NCBI RefSeq assembly: GCF_006547045.1
Contig: NZ_CP041242.1
Coordinates: 3,668,001 to 3,732,000 of the forward strand
Direction: 5' to 3'
DNA: 64,000 nucleotides
DNA from: Lysobacter alkalisoli
Lineage (GTDB): Bacteria; Pseudomonadota; Gammaproteobacteria; Xanthomonadales; Xanthomonadaceae
Position numbers and translations under genes: made by a program. Within the stretch, counting starts at the first letter, position 1; the number at the start of each line of letters is the position of its first letter. Below are positions 32,929 to 42,755 of this stretch, one piece after another. The notes beneath the pieces are model-generated. The model saw nothing but the letters and a program-made list of their open reading frames with translations, ran no database searches and was not told the origin of the DNA.

Positions 32929-35900
32929 ATGACCAGCACGTCCGAACTTTCCGATCCGGCCTCGGCCAACACCTCGCTGACCAATGGCGTGACCGACCCG
33001 GATTACACGCTGGAGCACAAGTACACGCGCGAGACCGGGCGCATCTACCTGTCCGGGGTGCAGGCGCTCGTGCGGCTGCCGCTGATGCAGCGGCTGCGCG
33101 ACCAGGCAGCCGGGCTGGATACGGCCGGCTTCGTGTCCGGCTACCGCGGCTCGCCGCTGGGCGGGTTCGACCTGGAGCTGTGGCGGGCGCGCAAGCACCT
33201 TGAGGCGGCGAAGGTGAAGTTCCAGCCGGGCCTCAACGAGGACCTGGGCGCGACCATGGTCTGGGGCACCCAGCAGACCAACCTGTTCCCGGGCGCCAGG
33301 CACGATGGCGTGTTCGGCATGTGGTACGGCAAGGGCCCGGGCGTGGACCGCTGCGGCGACGTGTTCAAGCACGCCAACGCGGCCGGCACCTCGCCGCACG
33401 GGGGCGTGCTGGCGCTGGCCGCCGACGACCATGCCTGTCGCAGCTCGACCCTGCCGCACGGCTCCGAACACGAGTTCGTCAGCGCGATGATGCCGGTGCT
33501 GAACCCGGCCGGGGTGCAGGACATCCTCGACATGGGCCTGATCGGCTGGGCGATGAGCCGCTACACCGGGCGTTGGGTCGGCTTCAAGACGATCGCCGAG
33601 ACGGTGGAGTCGTCGGCCTCGGTCGACGTCAACCCGCTGGCGCTGCAGATCGTCACCCCGGACGACTTCGAGCTGCCGCCGGGCGGGCTCAACATCCGCT
33701 GGCCGGACCCGCCGATGGACCAGGAGATGCGCCTGCACCAGTACGCGGTGAAGGCGGCGCAGGCGTTCGCGCGCGCGAACCGGCTCGATCGCGTGGTGAT
33801 CGACTCGCCGAACCCGCGGCTGGGCATCGTCACCACCGGCAAGAGCTACCTGGACGTGCTGCAGGCGCTGGAATACCTCGGGCTCGACGAGCGCGCCTGC
33901 GCCGAGCTGGGCATCCGCGTCTACAAGGTCGGCATGACCTGGCCGCTGGAGCCGGTCGGCATCCGTGCGTTCGCGCGCGGGCTGCAGGACATCCTGGTGG
34001 TCGAGGAGAAGCACGCCTTCATCGAGAGCCAGATGAAGGAGCTGTTCTACAACTTCGACTTCGAGCTTGGGCATGGCCAGCGGCCAAGCATCGTCGGCAA
34101 GTACGACGAGGCCGGCGAGTGGATCCTGCCCTCGACCTCGGAGCTGACCCCGGCGCGCATCGCCGGCGTGATCGCGCGGCGCATCCAGAAATTCCACGAC
34201 AGCGAACAGATGCGCGAGGTGCTGCGCTGGATGGAACAGAAGGAGTCGGCGCTGGCGCTGCCGCGGGCGCAGTTCCCGCGCGTGCCGCACTACTGCTCGG
34301 GCTGCCCGCACAACACCTCCACCGTGGTGCCGGAGGGCTCGCGCGCGCTCGGCGGCATCGGCTGCCACTACATGGTCACCTGGATGGACCGCAGCACCGA
34401 CACCTTCACCCACATGGGCGGCGAAGGCGTGACCTGGGCCGGGCAGGCGGCGTTCACCGATACGCCGCACGTGTTCCAGAACCTCGGCGACGGCACCTAC
34501 TTCCACTCCGGCTCGCTGGCGATCCGCCAGTCGATCGCCGCCGGCGTGAACATCACCTACAAGATCCTCTACAACGACGCGGTCGCGATGACCGGCGGCC
34601 AACCGGTCGACGGCACCCTGAGCGTGCCGCAGATCGCGCAGCAGGTCCGCAGCGAGGGCGTGCATACGATCGTGGTGGTGTCGGACGACATCACCAAGTG
34701 GCGCAAGCGCGAGCTGTTCCCGAACGATGTGGAGTTCTTCGACCGCAAGGAGCTCGACGCGGTGCAGAAGCGCCTGCGCGAGGTCAAGGGCGTGAGCGTG
34801 CTGATCTACGACCAGGTCTGCGCGACCGAGAAGCGCCGCCGCCGCAAGCGCGGCAAGATGGTCGACCCGGCCAAGCGCGTGGTGGTGAACTCGCTGGTCT
34901 GCGAGGGCTGCGGCGACTGCGGCAAGAAGTCGTTCTGCGTGTCGGTGCTGCCGAAGGAGACCGAGTTCGGCCGCAAGCGCGAGATCGACCAGAGCAACTG
35001 CAACAAGGACTTTTCCTGCGTCAACGGTTTCTGCCCGAGCTTCGTCACCGTCGAGGGCGGTGACCTGAAGAAGAAGAAAGCGGCGGCCTCGGCCAAGGAT
35101 CGCCTCAACGACCTGCCGATGCCGCAGCTGGCGTCGCTCGACCAGCCCTGGAACATCCTGATCACCGGCGTCGGCGGTACCGGCGTGGTCACGATCGGCG
35201 CGCTGCTCGGCATGGCCGGCCACCTGGAGGGCAAGGGCGCGACCGTGCTCGACCAGACCGGGCTGGCGCAGAAGGGCGGCGCGGTCACGACGCACATCCG
35301 CATCGCCAAGACGCCCGAGGACATCCACGCCGTGCGCATCGCCGCCGGCGAGGCCGACCTGGTGCTGGGCTGCGACATGGTGGTGGTCAACGATTACTGG
35401 GCGCTGTCGAAGATCCGCGAGGGCCGCAGCCGGGTCGTGCTCAACAGCTACGAGGCGATGCCGGGCACCTTCACCACCCGCCCGGACATGGAGTTTCCGG
35501 CCAACGACATCATCCAGGCGATCACTACTGCCATGGGTGACGGGGCGCCGCACGTGGTCGACGCGACCCAGGTCGCGACCGCCCTGCTCGGCAATGCGAT
35601 CGGCAGCAACCTGTTCCTGCTCGGCTATGCCTGGCAGCTGGGCCTGGTGCCGATCACCTTCGACGCGCTGATGCGTGCGGTCGAGCTCAACGGCGCTGCG
35701 ATCGAGATGAACAAGACCGCGTTCGCCTGGGGCCGGCTGGCCGCGATCGACCTGCCTGCGGTGCTCGCCGCTGCCGGCATCGCGCCGAGCGCGCCGGCGG
35801 CCGAACACGCCAACGTGTTGCCGATGCTGGAGCCGGGCGCATGGGAGAGCACCGAATGGGGCGCGACCTCGGCGCCGCGCATCAGCCGTGACGAGGACGA

Positions 35901-36645
35901 GTTGCGCCATCTGAAGAATGCCTTCGGCGATGCCCGGTCCGATGCCGACAGCGTCGCCTTCCTGCCGCTCGACGACGAGCGCCTGTCGCGTTCGCTCGAC
36001 GAACTGATCGCGCGCCGCGTCGCCTTCCTCACCGACTACCAGGACGCCGCCTACGCTGCGCGCTACAGCAGCTTCGTCAGCCGCGTGCGCGACGCCGAGC
36101 AGGGCAAGGCGCCGGGCAGCACCGACCTGACCGAGGCGGTCGCGCGCTATGCGTTCAAGCTGATGGCCTACAAGGACGAGTACGAGGTCGCGCGGCTGTA
36201 CACCAGCGGCGAGTTCAAGCGCCGGCTGGAGCAGCAGTTCGACGGCGACTACAAGCTCAAGTTCCACCTCGCCCCGCCGCTGCTGGCGAAGAAGAATGAC
36301 AAGGGCGAGCTGGTCAAGGGCGAGTACGGCCCGTGGGTGTTCACCGCGTTCAAGTGGCTGGCGAAGTTGCGCAGGCTGCGCGGCGGCCGCCTGGACATCT
36401 TCGGCTACACCGAGGAGCGGAAGATGGAGCGGCAGCTGATCGGCGACTACGTGTGGACGATCGAGTCGCTGCTGCCGCAACTCGATGCCGGCAACGTCGC
36501 CCTCGCCGCCGAGATCGCCTCGATCCCCGAGCACATCCGCGGCTACGGCCACGTCAAGGAAGCGCACCTGGCCAAGGCCAAGGCCCGCGAGGCCGAACTG
36601 CTGGCCGAGTGGAAGAACCCGCTGCGGGTGGTGCAGGTCGCCTAG
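32929..36645 (+). CDS. Indolepyruvate ferredoxin oxidoreductase, fused alpha/gamma type
   Basis: A 1238-aa cytoplasmic enzyme that oxidatively decarboxylates aryl (or branched-chain) 2-oxoacids to acyl-CoA, passing electrons to ferredoxin. An N-terminal pyrimidine-binding region (SGVQALVRLPLMQ, GFVSGYRGSPLGGFD) is followed by RVPHYCSGCPHNTS (~455) and the TPP-binding region GIGCHYM..MGGEGVTW..NLGDGTYFHSG..YNDAVAMTGGQ. A cysteine cluster follows (~657: LVCEGCGDCGKKSFC, SNCNKDFSCVNGFC), then the gamma domain NILITGVGGTGVVTIG (~745). ATG 32929 has GGAG eight bases upstream; an upstream frame start at 32845 is rejected. Its TAG overlaps the comF stop. Confidence 0.93.
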   Translation: MTSTSELSDPASANTSLTNGVTDPDYTLEHKYTRETGRIYLSGVQALVRLPLMQRLRDQAAGLDTAGFVSGYRGSPLGGFDLELWRARKHLEAAKVKFQPGLNEDLGATMVWGTQQTNLFPGARHDGVFGMWYGKGPGVDRCGDVFKHANAAGTSPHGGVLALAADDHACRSSTLPHGSEHEFVSAMMPVLNPAGVQDILDMGLIGWAMSRYTGRWVGFKTIAETVESSASVDVNPLALQIVTPDDFELPPGGLNIRWPDPPMDQEMRLHQYAVKAAQAFARANRLDRVVIDSPNPRLGIVTTGKSYLDVLQALEYLGLDERACAELGIRVYKVGMTWPLEPVGIRAFARGLQDILVVEEKHAFIESQMKELFYNFDFELGHGQRPSIVGKYDEAGEWILPSTSELTPARIAGVIARRIQKFHDSEQMREVLRWMEQKESALALPRAQFPRVPHYCSGCPHNTSTVVPEGSRALGGIGCHYMVTWMDRSTDTFTHMGGEGVTWAGQAAFTDTPHVFQNLGDGTYFHSGSLAIRQSIAAGVNITYKILYNDAVAMTGGQPVDGTLSVPQIAQQVRSEGVHTIVVVSDDITKWRKRELFPNDVEFFDRKELDAVQKRLREVKGVSVLIYDQVCATEKRRRRKRGKMVDPAKRVVVNSLVCEGCGDCGKKSFCVSVLPKETEFGRKREIDQSNCNKDFSCVNGFCPSFVTVEGGDLKKKKAAASAKDRLNDLPMPQLASLDQPWNILITGVGGTGVVTIGALLGMAGHLEGKGATVLDQTGLAQKGGAVTTHIRIAKTPEDIHAVRIAAGEADLVLGCDMVVVNDYWALSKIREGRSRVVLNSYEAMPGTFTTRPDMEFPANDIIQAITTAMGDGAPHVVDATQVATALLGNAIGSNLFLLGYAWQLGLVPITFDALMRAVELNGAAIEMNKTAFAWGRLAAIDLPAVLAAAGIAPSAPAAEHANVLPMLEPGAWESTEWGATSAPRISRDEDELRHLKNAFGDARSDADSVAFLPLDDERLSRSLDELIARRVAFLTDYQDAAYAARYSSFVSRVRDAEQGKAPGSTDLTEAVARYAFKLMAYKDEYEVARLYTSGEFKRRLEQQFDGDYKLKFHLAPPLLAKKNDKGELVKGEYGPWVFTAFKWLAKLRRLRGGRLDIFGYTEERKMERQLIGDYVWTIESLLPQLDAGNVALAAEIASIPEHIRGYGHVKEAHLAKAKAREAELLAEWKNPLRVVQVA

Positions 36646-37415
36646 GGCACCCGCGCGCAGACCCAGGCATCGACCCGGGCCACCCCGGCCCGGCGCAATG
36701 CGCTCGCGGCCGCGTGCAGGGTCGCGCCGGTGGTCATCACGTCGTCGACGATGGCCACATGTGCCGGCACGGCCACTCCGGCCGGCACGATGAAGGCGTT
36801 GCGCAGGTTGCGGCGACGGCCGGCGGCATCCTGGCGCGACTGCGGGGCGGTGGCGCGCACGCGCCTGAGCAGGTCGTCGCGCAGCGGCAGGCCGAGCCGG
36901 CGCGCGAGCGGCCGGGTCAACTCCAGCGCCTGGTCGTAGCCACGCCCGCGCAGGCGGCCGCGATGCAGCGGCAACGGCACCACTGCCTGCGGCCGTTCGT
37001 CGGCGGCCAGGAGATCCTCCAGCGCACCAGCCATCCACCGGCCAAGTTGCCGGCTCGCAGCCAGGTCCTTGTGGAACTTCGCCCGCGGCAGCAGCCGGTC
37101 GAGCGGGAAGCCATAGACGAAGACGGCCCGGCAGGCCGCGAGCGGCGGCGGCCGGCGCAGGCAGGCGCCGCAGGTGGTGCCGGCGTCGATGGCCGGCAGT
37201 GGCAACGCGCAACGGTCGCAGGCATGGCGGTTCCATGGCAGCGCGCGGGCGCAGGGCGGGCAGATGCCCTCCAGCGGCGACATCGGCGCTTCACCCCGCC
37301 CGCGGCCCGGGCAGGCTTCGCCACAGACCAGGCAGCGGGACGGCCACAACGGGCCGGCGCTGGCGATCCAGTCGTAAACCCGGCGCAGCATGTTCTGGTT
37401 GACAGCCTCGGACAT
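36642..37415 (-). CDS. comF: ComF-family phosphoribosyltransferase-like competence protein
   Basis: A 257-aa protein from ATG 37413-37415. Four C-x-x-C pairs form the N-terminal zinc region ([20 protein letters not shown]), followed by [20 protein letters not shown] and [20 protein letters not shown] (the ComF signature) and the PRPP-binding loop [14 protein letters not shown]. ComF links DNA uptake at the membrane to the recombination machinery in naturally competent bacteria. ATG 37391 is an alternative start. It is divergent from bioB (49 bases between starts) and convergent with the oxidoreductase, sharing the stop sequence CTAG at 36642-36645. Confidence 0.93.
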   Translation of the reverse strand: MSEAVNQNMLRRVYDWIASAGPLWPSRCLVCGEACPGRGRGEAPMSPLEGICPPCARALPWNRHACDRCALPLPAIDAGTTCGACLRRPPPLAACRAVFVYGFPLDRLLPRAKFHKDLAASRQLGRWMAGALEDLLAADERPQAVVPLPLHRGRLRGRGYDQALELTRPLARRLGLPLRDDLLRRVRATAPQSRQDAAGRRRNLRNAFIVPAGVAVPAHVAIVDDVMTTGATLHAAASALRRAGVARVDAWVCARVP

Positions 37416-37464
37416 GCTTTCCAGACTGGCGCCCCTGTCCCGCCGTGTCTGTCGGAAAACCGCC

Positions 37465-38541
37465 ATGTCCGCTGTCAGTGCTTCTCCCGCCCCCCGCCAC
37501 GAGCCGCTCCGCAATGACTGGACGCGTGGCGAGGTCCGCGCCCTGTTCGAGCTGCCGTTCCCGGAGCTGCTGCACCGCGCCGCGAGCGTCCACCGCGAGA
37601 ATTTCGATCCCGCCGAGGTCCAGGTCAGCACCCTGCTTTCGGTGAAGACCGGCGGCTGTCCGGAGGACTGCGGCTACTGCCCGCAGGCGGCGCGCTACCA
37701 CACCGGGGTCGATGCGACCAAGCTGATGAGCACCGAGGCGGTGGTCGAGAAGGCCCGCCAGGCCAAGGCCGCCGGCGCAAGCCGCTTCTGCATGGGCGCG
37801 GCCTGGCGCTCGCCCAAGGACCGCGACATTCCCAAGGTCGCGGCAATGATCCGCGAGGTGAAGGCGCTCGGGCTGGAGACCTGCGCGACCCTGGGCATGC
37901 TGTCGGGCGAGCAGGCCGGCGCGCTGCGCGAGGCCGGGCTGGACTACTACAACCACAACCTCGACACCGCGCCGGAGTTCTACAACGAGATCATCCACAC
38001 CCGCGAGTTCCAGGACCGCCTGGACACGCTCGGGCACGTGCGCGATGCCGGCATGAAGACCTGCTGCGGCGGCATCGTCGGCATGGGCGAGAGCCGCGAG
38101 CAGCGCGCCGGCCTGCTGCAGACCCTGGCCAACCTGCCCGCGCACCCGGACTCGGTCCCGATCAACCGTCTGGTGCAGGTCGAGGGCACGCCGCTGGCCG
38201 GCACCGTCGAGCTGGACCCGTTCGAGTTCGTCCGCACGATCGCGGCGGCGCGGATCCTGATGCCGCGCTCGATGGTGCGGCTGTCGGCCGGCCGCGAGGC
38301 CATGAGCGACGAGTTGCAGGCGCTTTGCTTCCTCGCCGGGGCCAATTCCATCTTCTACGGCGAGAAATTGCTGACGACCGGTAACCCCGACACCGAGCGC
38401 GATATGGCATTGTTCCAACGCTTGGGCCTGCGACCGATGCAGATCCATGAGCAGGGGGACAATACTCATGGCAGTACCGTACATGCCGACATCGTCGAGG
38501 CGCATGCGATTGACGGGCAAGCGCGCCCGTGCGCCGCGTGA
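37465..38541 (+). CDS. bioB: Biotin synthase
   Basis: Radical-SAM enzyme that inserts sulfur into dethiobiotin, the last step of biotin synthesis. The protein has 358 aa from ATG 37465. Motifs: [16 protein letters not shown] with the SAM [4Fe-4S] cysteines Cys65, Cys69 and Cys72; [38 protein letters not shown]; and the [12 protein letters not shown] region with the second-cluster Arg in VRLSAGRE. An earlier in-frame ATG (37390) would overlap comF. TTGACA is present 60 bases upstream, but its partner -10 is weak. First gene of bioB-bioF-bioH-bioC. Confidence 0.97.
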   Translation: MSAVSASPAPRHEPLRNDWTRGEVRALFELPFPELLHRAASVHRENFDPAEVQVSTLLSVKTGGCPEDCGYCPQAARYHTGVDATKLMSTEAVVEKARQAKAAGASRFCMGAAWRSPKDRDIPKVAAMIREVKALGLETCATLGMLSGEQAGALREAGLDYYNHNLDTAPEFYNEIIHTREFQDRLDTLGHVRDAGMKTCCGGIVGMGESREQRAGLLQTLANLPAHPDSVPINRLVQVEGTPLAGTVELDPFEFVRTIAAARILMPRSMVRLSAGREAMSDELQALCFLAGANSIFYGEKLLTTGNPDTERDMALFQRLGLRPMQIHEQGDNTHGSTVHADIVEAHAIDGQARPCAA

Positions 38542-38568
38542 AGCCGTGTCCGGCGGGTCACGACTGTC

Positions 38569-39786
38569 ATGAGCCGTCCGTCCTGGCATGAACTTGTCCA
38601 GCAGGCACGCCAACAGCGCGCCGCGACCCAGCGTACCCGCGTGCGCCGCAGCGTCAGCCAGCGCGACGGCGCCCGCTGCGTGGTCGATGGCCGCAACCTG
38701 CTGAACTTCTGCAGCAACGACTACCTCGGCCTGTCGCAGCATTTCGCGGTGGTCGGCGCGTTGCAGGACGCGGCCTCGCGCGAGGGCGCCGGCGGCACCA
38801 GCTCGCACCTGGTCTGCGGCCACCACGTTCTGCACGATGCGCTGGAGAAGGAACTGGCCGACTGGATCGGCGCGCCGCGCGCGTTGTTATTCGGCAGCGG
38901 CTATCTCGCCAACCTCGCGGTGGTGCAGTCACTGCTCGATGACGAGTCGGTGTGCGTGCAGGACCGCCTCAATCACGCCAGCCTGATCGATGCCGCGCGC
39001 CTGGCCGGCTGCCGTCTGCGCCGCTATCCGCACGCCGATCCTGAGGGCGCGATCCGGCAGTTGCGCAACGTGCCCACGGGCATGGCGATGCTGGCCACCG
39101 ATGGCGTGTTCAGCATGGACGGCGACATCGCCCCGCTGCGCCAGCTCGCCCTGGTCGCGCGCGTGCAACGGGCATTGCTGTACGTCGACGATGCGCATGG
39201 CGTCGGCGTGGTCGGCCCCGACGGCCGCGGCAGCGTGGCCGGCGCCAAGCTCGGCATTCATGAAGTTCCGCTGCAGCTGGCCACGCTCGGCAAGGCGCTG
39301 GGCGGCCATGGCGCCGTGGTGCTCGGCGACGAAGACCTGATCGGCCATCTCGCCGAAACCGCGCGCCCCTACATCTACACCACGGCCTTGCCGCCGGCCC
39401 AGGCCGCGGCGACGCTGGCCGCGGTCAAACTCGCCCGCAGCGAGCATTGGCGCCGCGACAAGCTGGCCGAGCTGGTCGCGCGCTTCCGCGAGCGTGCCAG
39501 CCGCGTCGGCCTGGAACTGATGGAATCGGACACCCCGATCCAGCCGGTGGTCTGCGGCGACGACGTCCGCGCGCTGGCGATGTCGAAATCGCTGGAACAC
39601 GACGGCTACTGGGTCGGCGCGATCCGCCCGCCGACCGTGCCCGAAGGCCGCGCCCGGTTGCGGGTCACGCTGTCGGCACTGCATGGCGTCGGCGATGTCG
39701 ACGGCCTGGTGGTGGCGCTGGAACGGGCCCGCGAACGCAGTGCGCGTATCATGCCGCCCGCACGCGAGCACACCGCAGCAAATTGA
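38569..39786 (+). CDS. bioF: 8-amino-7-oxononanoate synthase
   Basis: PLP-dependent condensation of pimeloyl-ACP (or -CoA) with alanine, the first step in forming the biotin rings. The 405-aa length is typical of xanthomonad BioF. Motifs: [53 protein letters not shown], and the Schiff-base lysine in [10 protein letters not shown] (Lys242). It starts 27 bases after bioB and ends 13 bases before bioH, in one operon. Confidence 0.97.
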   Translation: MSRPSWHELVQQARQQRAATQRTRVRRSVSQRDGARCVVDGRNLLNFCSNDYLGLSQHFAVVGALQDAASREGAGGTSSHLVCGHHVLHDALEKELADWIGAPRALLFGSGYLANLAVVQSLLDDESVCVQDRLNHASLIDAARLAGCRLRRYPHADPEGAIRQLRNVPTGMAMLATDGVFSMDGDIAPLRQLALVARVQRALLYVDDAHGVGVVGPDGRGSVAGAKLGIHEVPLQLATLGKALGGHGAVVLGDEDLIGHLAETARPYIYTTALPPAQAAATLAAVKLARSEHWRRDKLAELVARFRERASRVGLELMESDTPIQPVVCGDDVRALAMSKSLEHDGYWVGAIRPPTVPEGRARLRVTLSALHGVGDVDGLVVALERARERSARIMPPAREHTAAN

Positions 39787-39799
39787 AACCCCCTCCCCC

Positions 39800-40642
39800 A
39801 TGCATATCGAAACCCGCGGCAGCGGACCTTCGCTGGCGCTGATCCACGGCTGGGCCATGCACGGCGGCCTGTTCGCGCCGCTGGTCGAACGACTCGCCGA
39901 CCGCCATACCCTGCACCTGGTCGACCTGCCCGGCCACGGCCACGCGCGCGATTCCGATGCGCCGCTGGCGCCGGAAGCGCTCGCATCGGAGCTGGTCGGC
40001 GCGATCCCGGACGCGGTCTGGCTGGGCTGGTCGCTGGGCGGCCAGTTCGCCCTGCGCGCCGCGCTCGACCATCCCGAAACGGTGCGCGGCGTGGTCATGG
40101 TCGCCAGCTCGCCGCGCTTCGTCGCCGGCGACAATTGGCCGCATGGTGTCGGCCCGAACCTGTTCCGCGATTTCGGCGATGCGCTGCGGCGCGACTTCCG
40201 CGGCACGCTGGAAGGCTTCCTCGCACTGGAGGCACTCGGCTCGGCCAGCGCGCAGGAGGAACTGCGCGACCTCAAGGCGCACGCCTTCGAACGCGGCGAA
40301 CCGGCCGAGCGCACCCTGCACGAGGGCCTGGCCCTGCTCGACCGGCTCGATCTGCGCGATGAACTGCCACGCCTGCAGGTGCCGAGCCTGTGGATCAGCG
40401 GTCGCCGCGACCGGCTGGTTCCGGCCGGGGCGATGCCGGCCGCCGCCGCACTGGCACCGGATGCGCGCAGCGTGGTGATCGGCAATGCCGGCCATGCGCC
40501 GTTCCTCGGCGCGGCGGATGAAGTGGCGCGCGAGATCGACAGTTTCATGCACGCACTTCCCCCTCTCCCGCTTGCGGGAGAGGGTCGGGGTGAGGGCCGC
40601 CCCCATCCCGACCTTCCCCCGCAAGCGGGGGAAGGAGCTTGA
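39800..40642 (+). CDS. bioH: Pimeloyl-ACP methyl ester carboxylesterase
   Basis: Alpha/beta-hydrolase that removes the methyl group after the pimeloyl chain is built by the BioC route. The protein has 280 aa. Motifs: LIHGWAMHGGLF, LVDLPGHGHA, nucleophile WLGWSLGGQFAL (Ser78), SGRRDRLVP (Asp204), GNAGHAPFL (His232). Normal BioH ends soon after the last helix (DEVAREIDSFMHA, ~252). Here the last ~28 residues (LPPLPLAGEGRGEGRP then HPDLPPQAGEGA) are translated from two REP hairpins, a recent-looking extension. Confidence 0.95.
   Translation: MHIETRGSGPSLALIHGWAMHGGLFAPLVERLADRHTLHLVDLPGHGHARDSDAPLAPEALASELVGAIPDAVWLGWSLGGQFALRAALDHPETVRGVVMVASSPRFVAGDNWPHGVGPNLFRDFGDALRRDFRGTLEGFLALEALGSASAQEELRDLKAHAFERGEPAERTLHEGLALLDRLDLRDELPRLQVPSLWISGRRDRLVPAGAMPAAAALAPDARSVVIGNAGHAPFLGAADEVAREIDSFMHALPPLPLAGEGRGEGRPHPDLPPQAGEGA
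40557..40640. repeat. REP-like hairpin pair inside the 3' end of bioH
   Basis: CCCCCTCTCCCGCTTGCGGGAGAGG followed by GTCGGGGTGAGGG (to 40598) and CCCATCCCGACCTTCCCCCG then CAAGCGGGGGAAGG (to ~40636). The elements are read as the last 28 codons of bioH. The final arm GAAGGAG serves as the bioC Shine-Dalgarno sequence. Confidence 0.85.
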
Positions 40643-40644
40643 CG

Positions 40645-41577
40645 ATGTTCGACCACCGCCAGGTCCGCCGCGCGTTCTCGCGCTCGGCCGCGCACTACGA
40701 CGATGCCGCCGCGCTGCAGCGCGAGGTCGCCTCGCGACTGATGGAATCGCTCGACTACCTCGCCGACCCCGCGGTCGGACTGACACCGCAGTGCGTGGTC
40801 GATGTCGGCTGCGGCCCCGGCCATGCCGCGGTGACGATGCAGCAGCGTTGGCCGAAGGCGCGGGTGATCGCGCTCGACCTGGCCCTTCCGATGGCCATGG
40901 CAGCGCGCGGCCATGCCGCCGAACTGCCCGGCGCCGGCCGTCCGCGCTGGCTCGGCGGCGCACGCGCACCCGAACCGGTCTGCGCCGACGCGCGCGCGCT
41001 GCCGCTGGCCGATGCCAGCGTCGACGTGCTGTTCTCCAACCTGTGCCTGCAGTGGGTCGAGGACCTGCCGGCGGTGTTCGCCGGTTTCCGCCGCGTGCTC
41101 AAGCCCGGCGGCCTGCTGCTGGTCTCGACCTTCGGCCCGGACACCCTGTACGAACTGCGCGGCGCCTTCGCCGAAGCCGACGAGGCGCCGCACGTGAGCC
41201 TGTTCCCGTCGATCGCGCAGTTCGGCGACGCGCTGATCGCGGCCGGCTTCAAGGACCCGGTGCTCGACCGCGACGAGTTCACCCGCGGCCACCCCGATCT
41301 CGCCGACCTGATGCGCGAACTGCGCACGCTCGGCGCCACCAACGCGATGCGCGAGCGCCGCCGCAGCCTGACCGGACGCGCCCGCTTCGCCCGCGCCGCG
41401 CAGGCCTACGAACCGTTGCGCGGCGCATCCGGCACCCCGCATGCGGGGCAACTGCCGGCGACCTGGGAAGTGATCTACGCCCACGCCTGGGGCCCGCCGC
41501 CGGGTGCGCCGATCCGGATCGGCGACGTCGACGAGGTGCGGCTGCCCGCGCACGGCATCCCGATCCGGCGACGCTGA
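40645..41577 (+). CDS. bioC: Malonyl-ACP O-methyltransferase
   Basis: SAM-dependent methyltransferase that methylates malonyl-ACP so it can enter fatty-acid synthesis as a disguised primer for pimelate. The 310-aa size is normal. Markers: MFDHRQVRRAFSRSAAHYDDAA then ALQREV (the BioC N terminus), VVDVGCGPGHAAV motif I, VIALDLALPM, VDVLFSNLCLQWVEDLPAVF, FRRVLKPGGLLLVSTFGPDT and LYELRGAF. ATG 40645 is 2 bases after the bioH stop and has GAAGGAG at 40631-40637; a TTG two codons earlier is less likely. BioH acts on the later product, so the pair is complete. Confidence 0.95.
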   Translation: MFDHRQVRRAFSRSAAHYDDAAALQREVASRLMESLDYLADPAVGLTPQCVVDVGCGPGHAAVTMQQRWPKARVIALDLALPMAMAARGHAAELPGAGRPRWLGGARAPEPVCADARALPLADASVDVLFSNLCLQWVEDLPAVFAGFRRVLKPGGLLLVSTFGPDTLYELRGAFAEADEAPHVSLFPSIAQFGDALIAAGFKDPVLDRDEFTRGHPDLADLMRELRTLGATNAMRERRRSLTGRARFARAAQAYEPLRGASGTPHAGQLPATWEVIYAHAWGPPPGAPIRIGDVDEVRLPAHGIPIRRR

Positions 41578-41635
41578 GTGCACAGTTGTCGCCATCGCCA
41601 TGACCGGCACGCCCTGGACCGCGCACACTGACCCC

Positions 41636-42628
41636 ATGTCGAGCCGCCGCACCGCCCTGCTCGCCGTCGCCATCGCCCTGGCCTCGGCGTTGTTCTTCAC
41701 CAGCACCTACGTGCTCAACCGCGCCGCCGCGGTCGATGGCGGGCACTGGGCGTGGACGGCGACGCTGCGCTACCTGATCACCCTGCCGCTGCTGTGGCCG
41801 CTGATGCGCTGGCAGGGCGGCGCGGCGCCGGTGTGGCGGGCGATCCGCGCCCATCCCGGGCCGTGGCTGGCCTGGAGCGGGATCGGCTTCGTGCTGTTCT
41901 ACACCGGCCTGACCTACGCGGCGGCAAGCGGGCCGTCGTGGTTGATCGCCGGCACCTTCCAGCTGACCGTGATCGCCGGAATGCTGTGCGCGCCGTTCCT
42001 CTACAAGGACCAGCGCGCGCGCATACCGCTGCCCGCGCTGGCCGTCGGGCTGGTGGTGGTGGCGGGCGTGCTGTTGATGCAGTTCGGCCACGGCGGCGGC
42101 GCGCTCGGCCGCGACGGCTGGATCGCGCTGGCCTGCGTGGCGGTCGCCGCGTTCGCCTACCCGCTCGGTAACCGCGGCCTGCTGCTGCACCTGGAGCGCA
42201 GTGGCGAGCCGCTCAACGCGACCCAGCGCGTGTTCGGCATGACCCTGGCCAGCCAGCCGTTGTGGCTGGCGATCGCCGTGTACGCGTGGAGCGTGGCCGG
42301 ACCGCCGTCGATCGCACAGGTGTGGCTGGCCGCGGGCGTCGCGGTCGGCGCCGGCATCATTGCCACGGTGCTGTTCTTCCAGGCCACCGGCATGGTCCGC
42401 AACGAGCCGACGGCGCTGGCCGCGGCCGAGGCGATGCAGGCGGCCGAGATCCTGTTCGCGACCCTGTTCGGCGTGCTCTGGCTCGGCGAAGCATGGCCAC
42501 AGGGACGCGCACTGGGGGGCGCGCTGCTGGTGATCGCCGGCATCGTCGCCTTCAGCCTGGTCGCCGCCCGCGCCGCGGCCGGCAATCCCCGCGCGACCCG
42601 GCGCCTGCGCAGCGATCGGGGCGCCTGA
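41636..42628 (+). CDS. DMT-superfamily multidrug-resistance-efflux-like transporter
   Basis: A 330-aa membrane protein with ten predicted helices, starting TALLAVAIALASALFFTSTY then VLNRAAA. GHWAWTATLRYLITLPLLWP, GPSWLIAGTFQLTVIAGMLC and TALAAAEAMQAAEILFATLF are typical of the family once named multidrug resistance efflux transporter (EmrE-like, ten TM). Substrate unknown. ATG 41600 (MTGTPW) is an alternative start. It follows bioC by ~58 bases and may be co-transcribed, but is not expected to take part in biotin synthesis. Confidence 0.85.
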   Translation: MSSRRTALLAVAIALASALFFTSTYVLNRAAAVDGGHWAWTATLRYLITLPLLWPLMRWQGGAAPVWRAIRAHPGPWLAWSGIGFVLFYTGLTYAAASGPSWLIAGTFQLTVIAGMLCAPFLYKDQRARIPLPALAVGLVVVAGVLLMQFGHGGGALGRDGWIALACVAVAAFAYPLGNRGLLLHLERSGEPLNATQRVFGMTLASQPLWLAIAVYAWSVAGPPSIAQVWLAAGVAVGAGIIATVLFFQATGMVRNEPTALAAAEAMQAAEILFATLFGVLWLGEAWPQGRALGGALLVIAGIVAFSLVAARAAAGNPRATRRLRSDRGA

Positions 42629-42755
42629 AGCGCGCTTCAGCATTCCCGGGATCCCGCGAAAAGTTCCCGGCTGCGGCGCGTCACGGTTCAGCCGCACGGG
42701 ACTAGATTCGGCCGTGACTTCATCCAGTCGCCATTTCCAGCCGATCGCCCCGACC

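Noticed and set aside
32812..37236. Minus-strand open frame of more than 1400 codons opposite the oxidoreductase gene
   Set aside because: It is the antisense shadow of a GC-rich gene: low-complexity His/Arg/Ala/Gly composition, no motifs, and the plus-strand protein is clearly real. The same applies to long frames opposite edd, zwf, tamB and mnmG.
40639..40644. TTG start for bioC two codons before the ATG
   Set aside because: The ATG at 40645 has the better SD spacing and matches the usual BioC N terminus.
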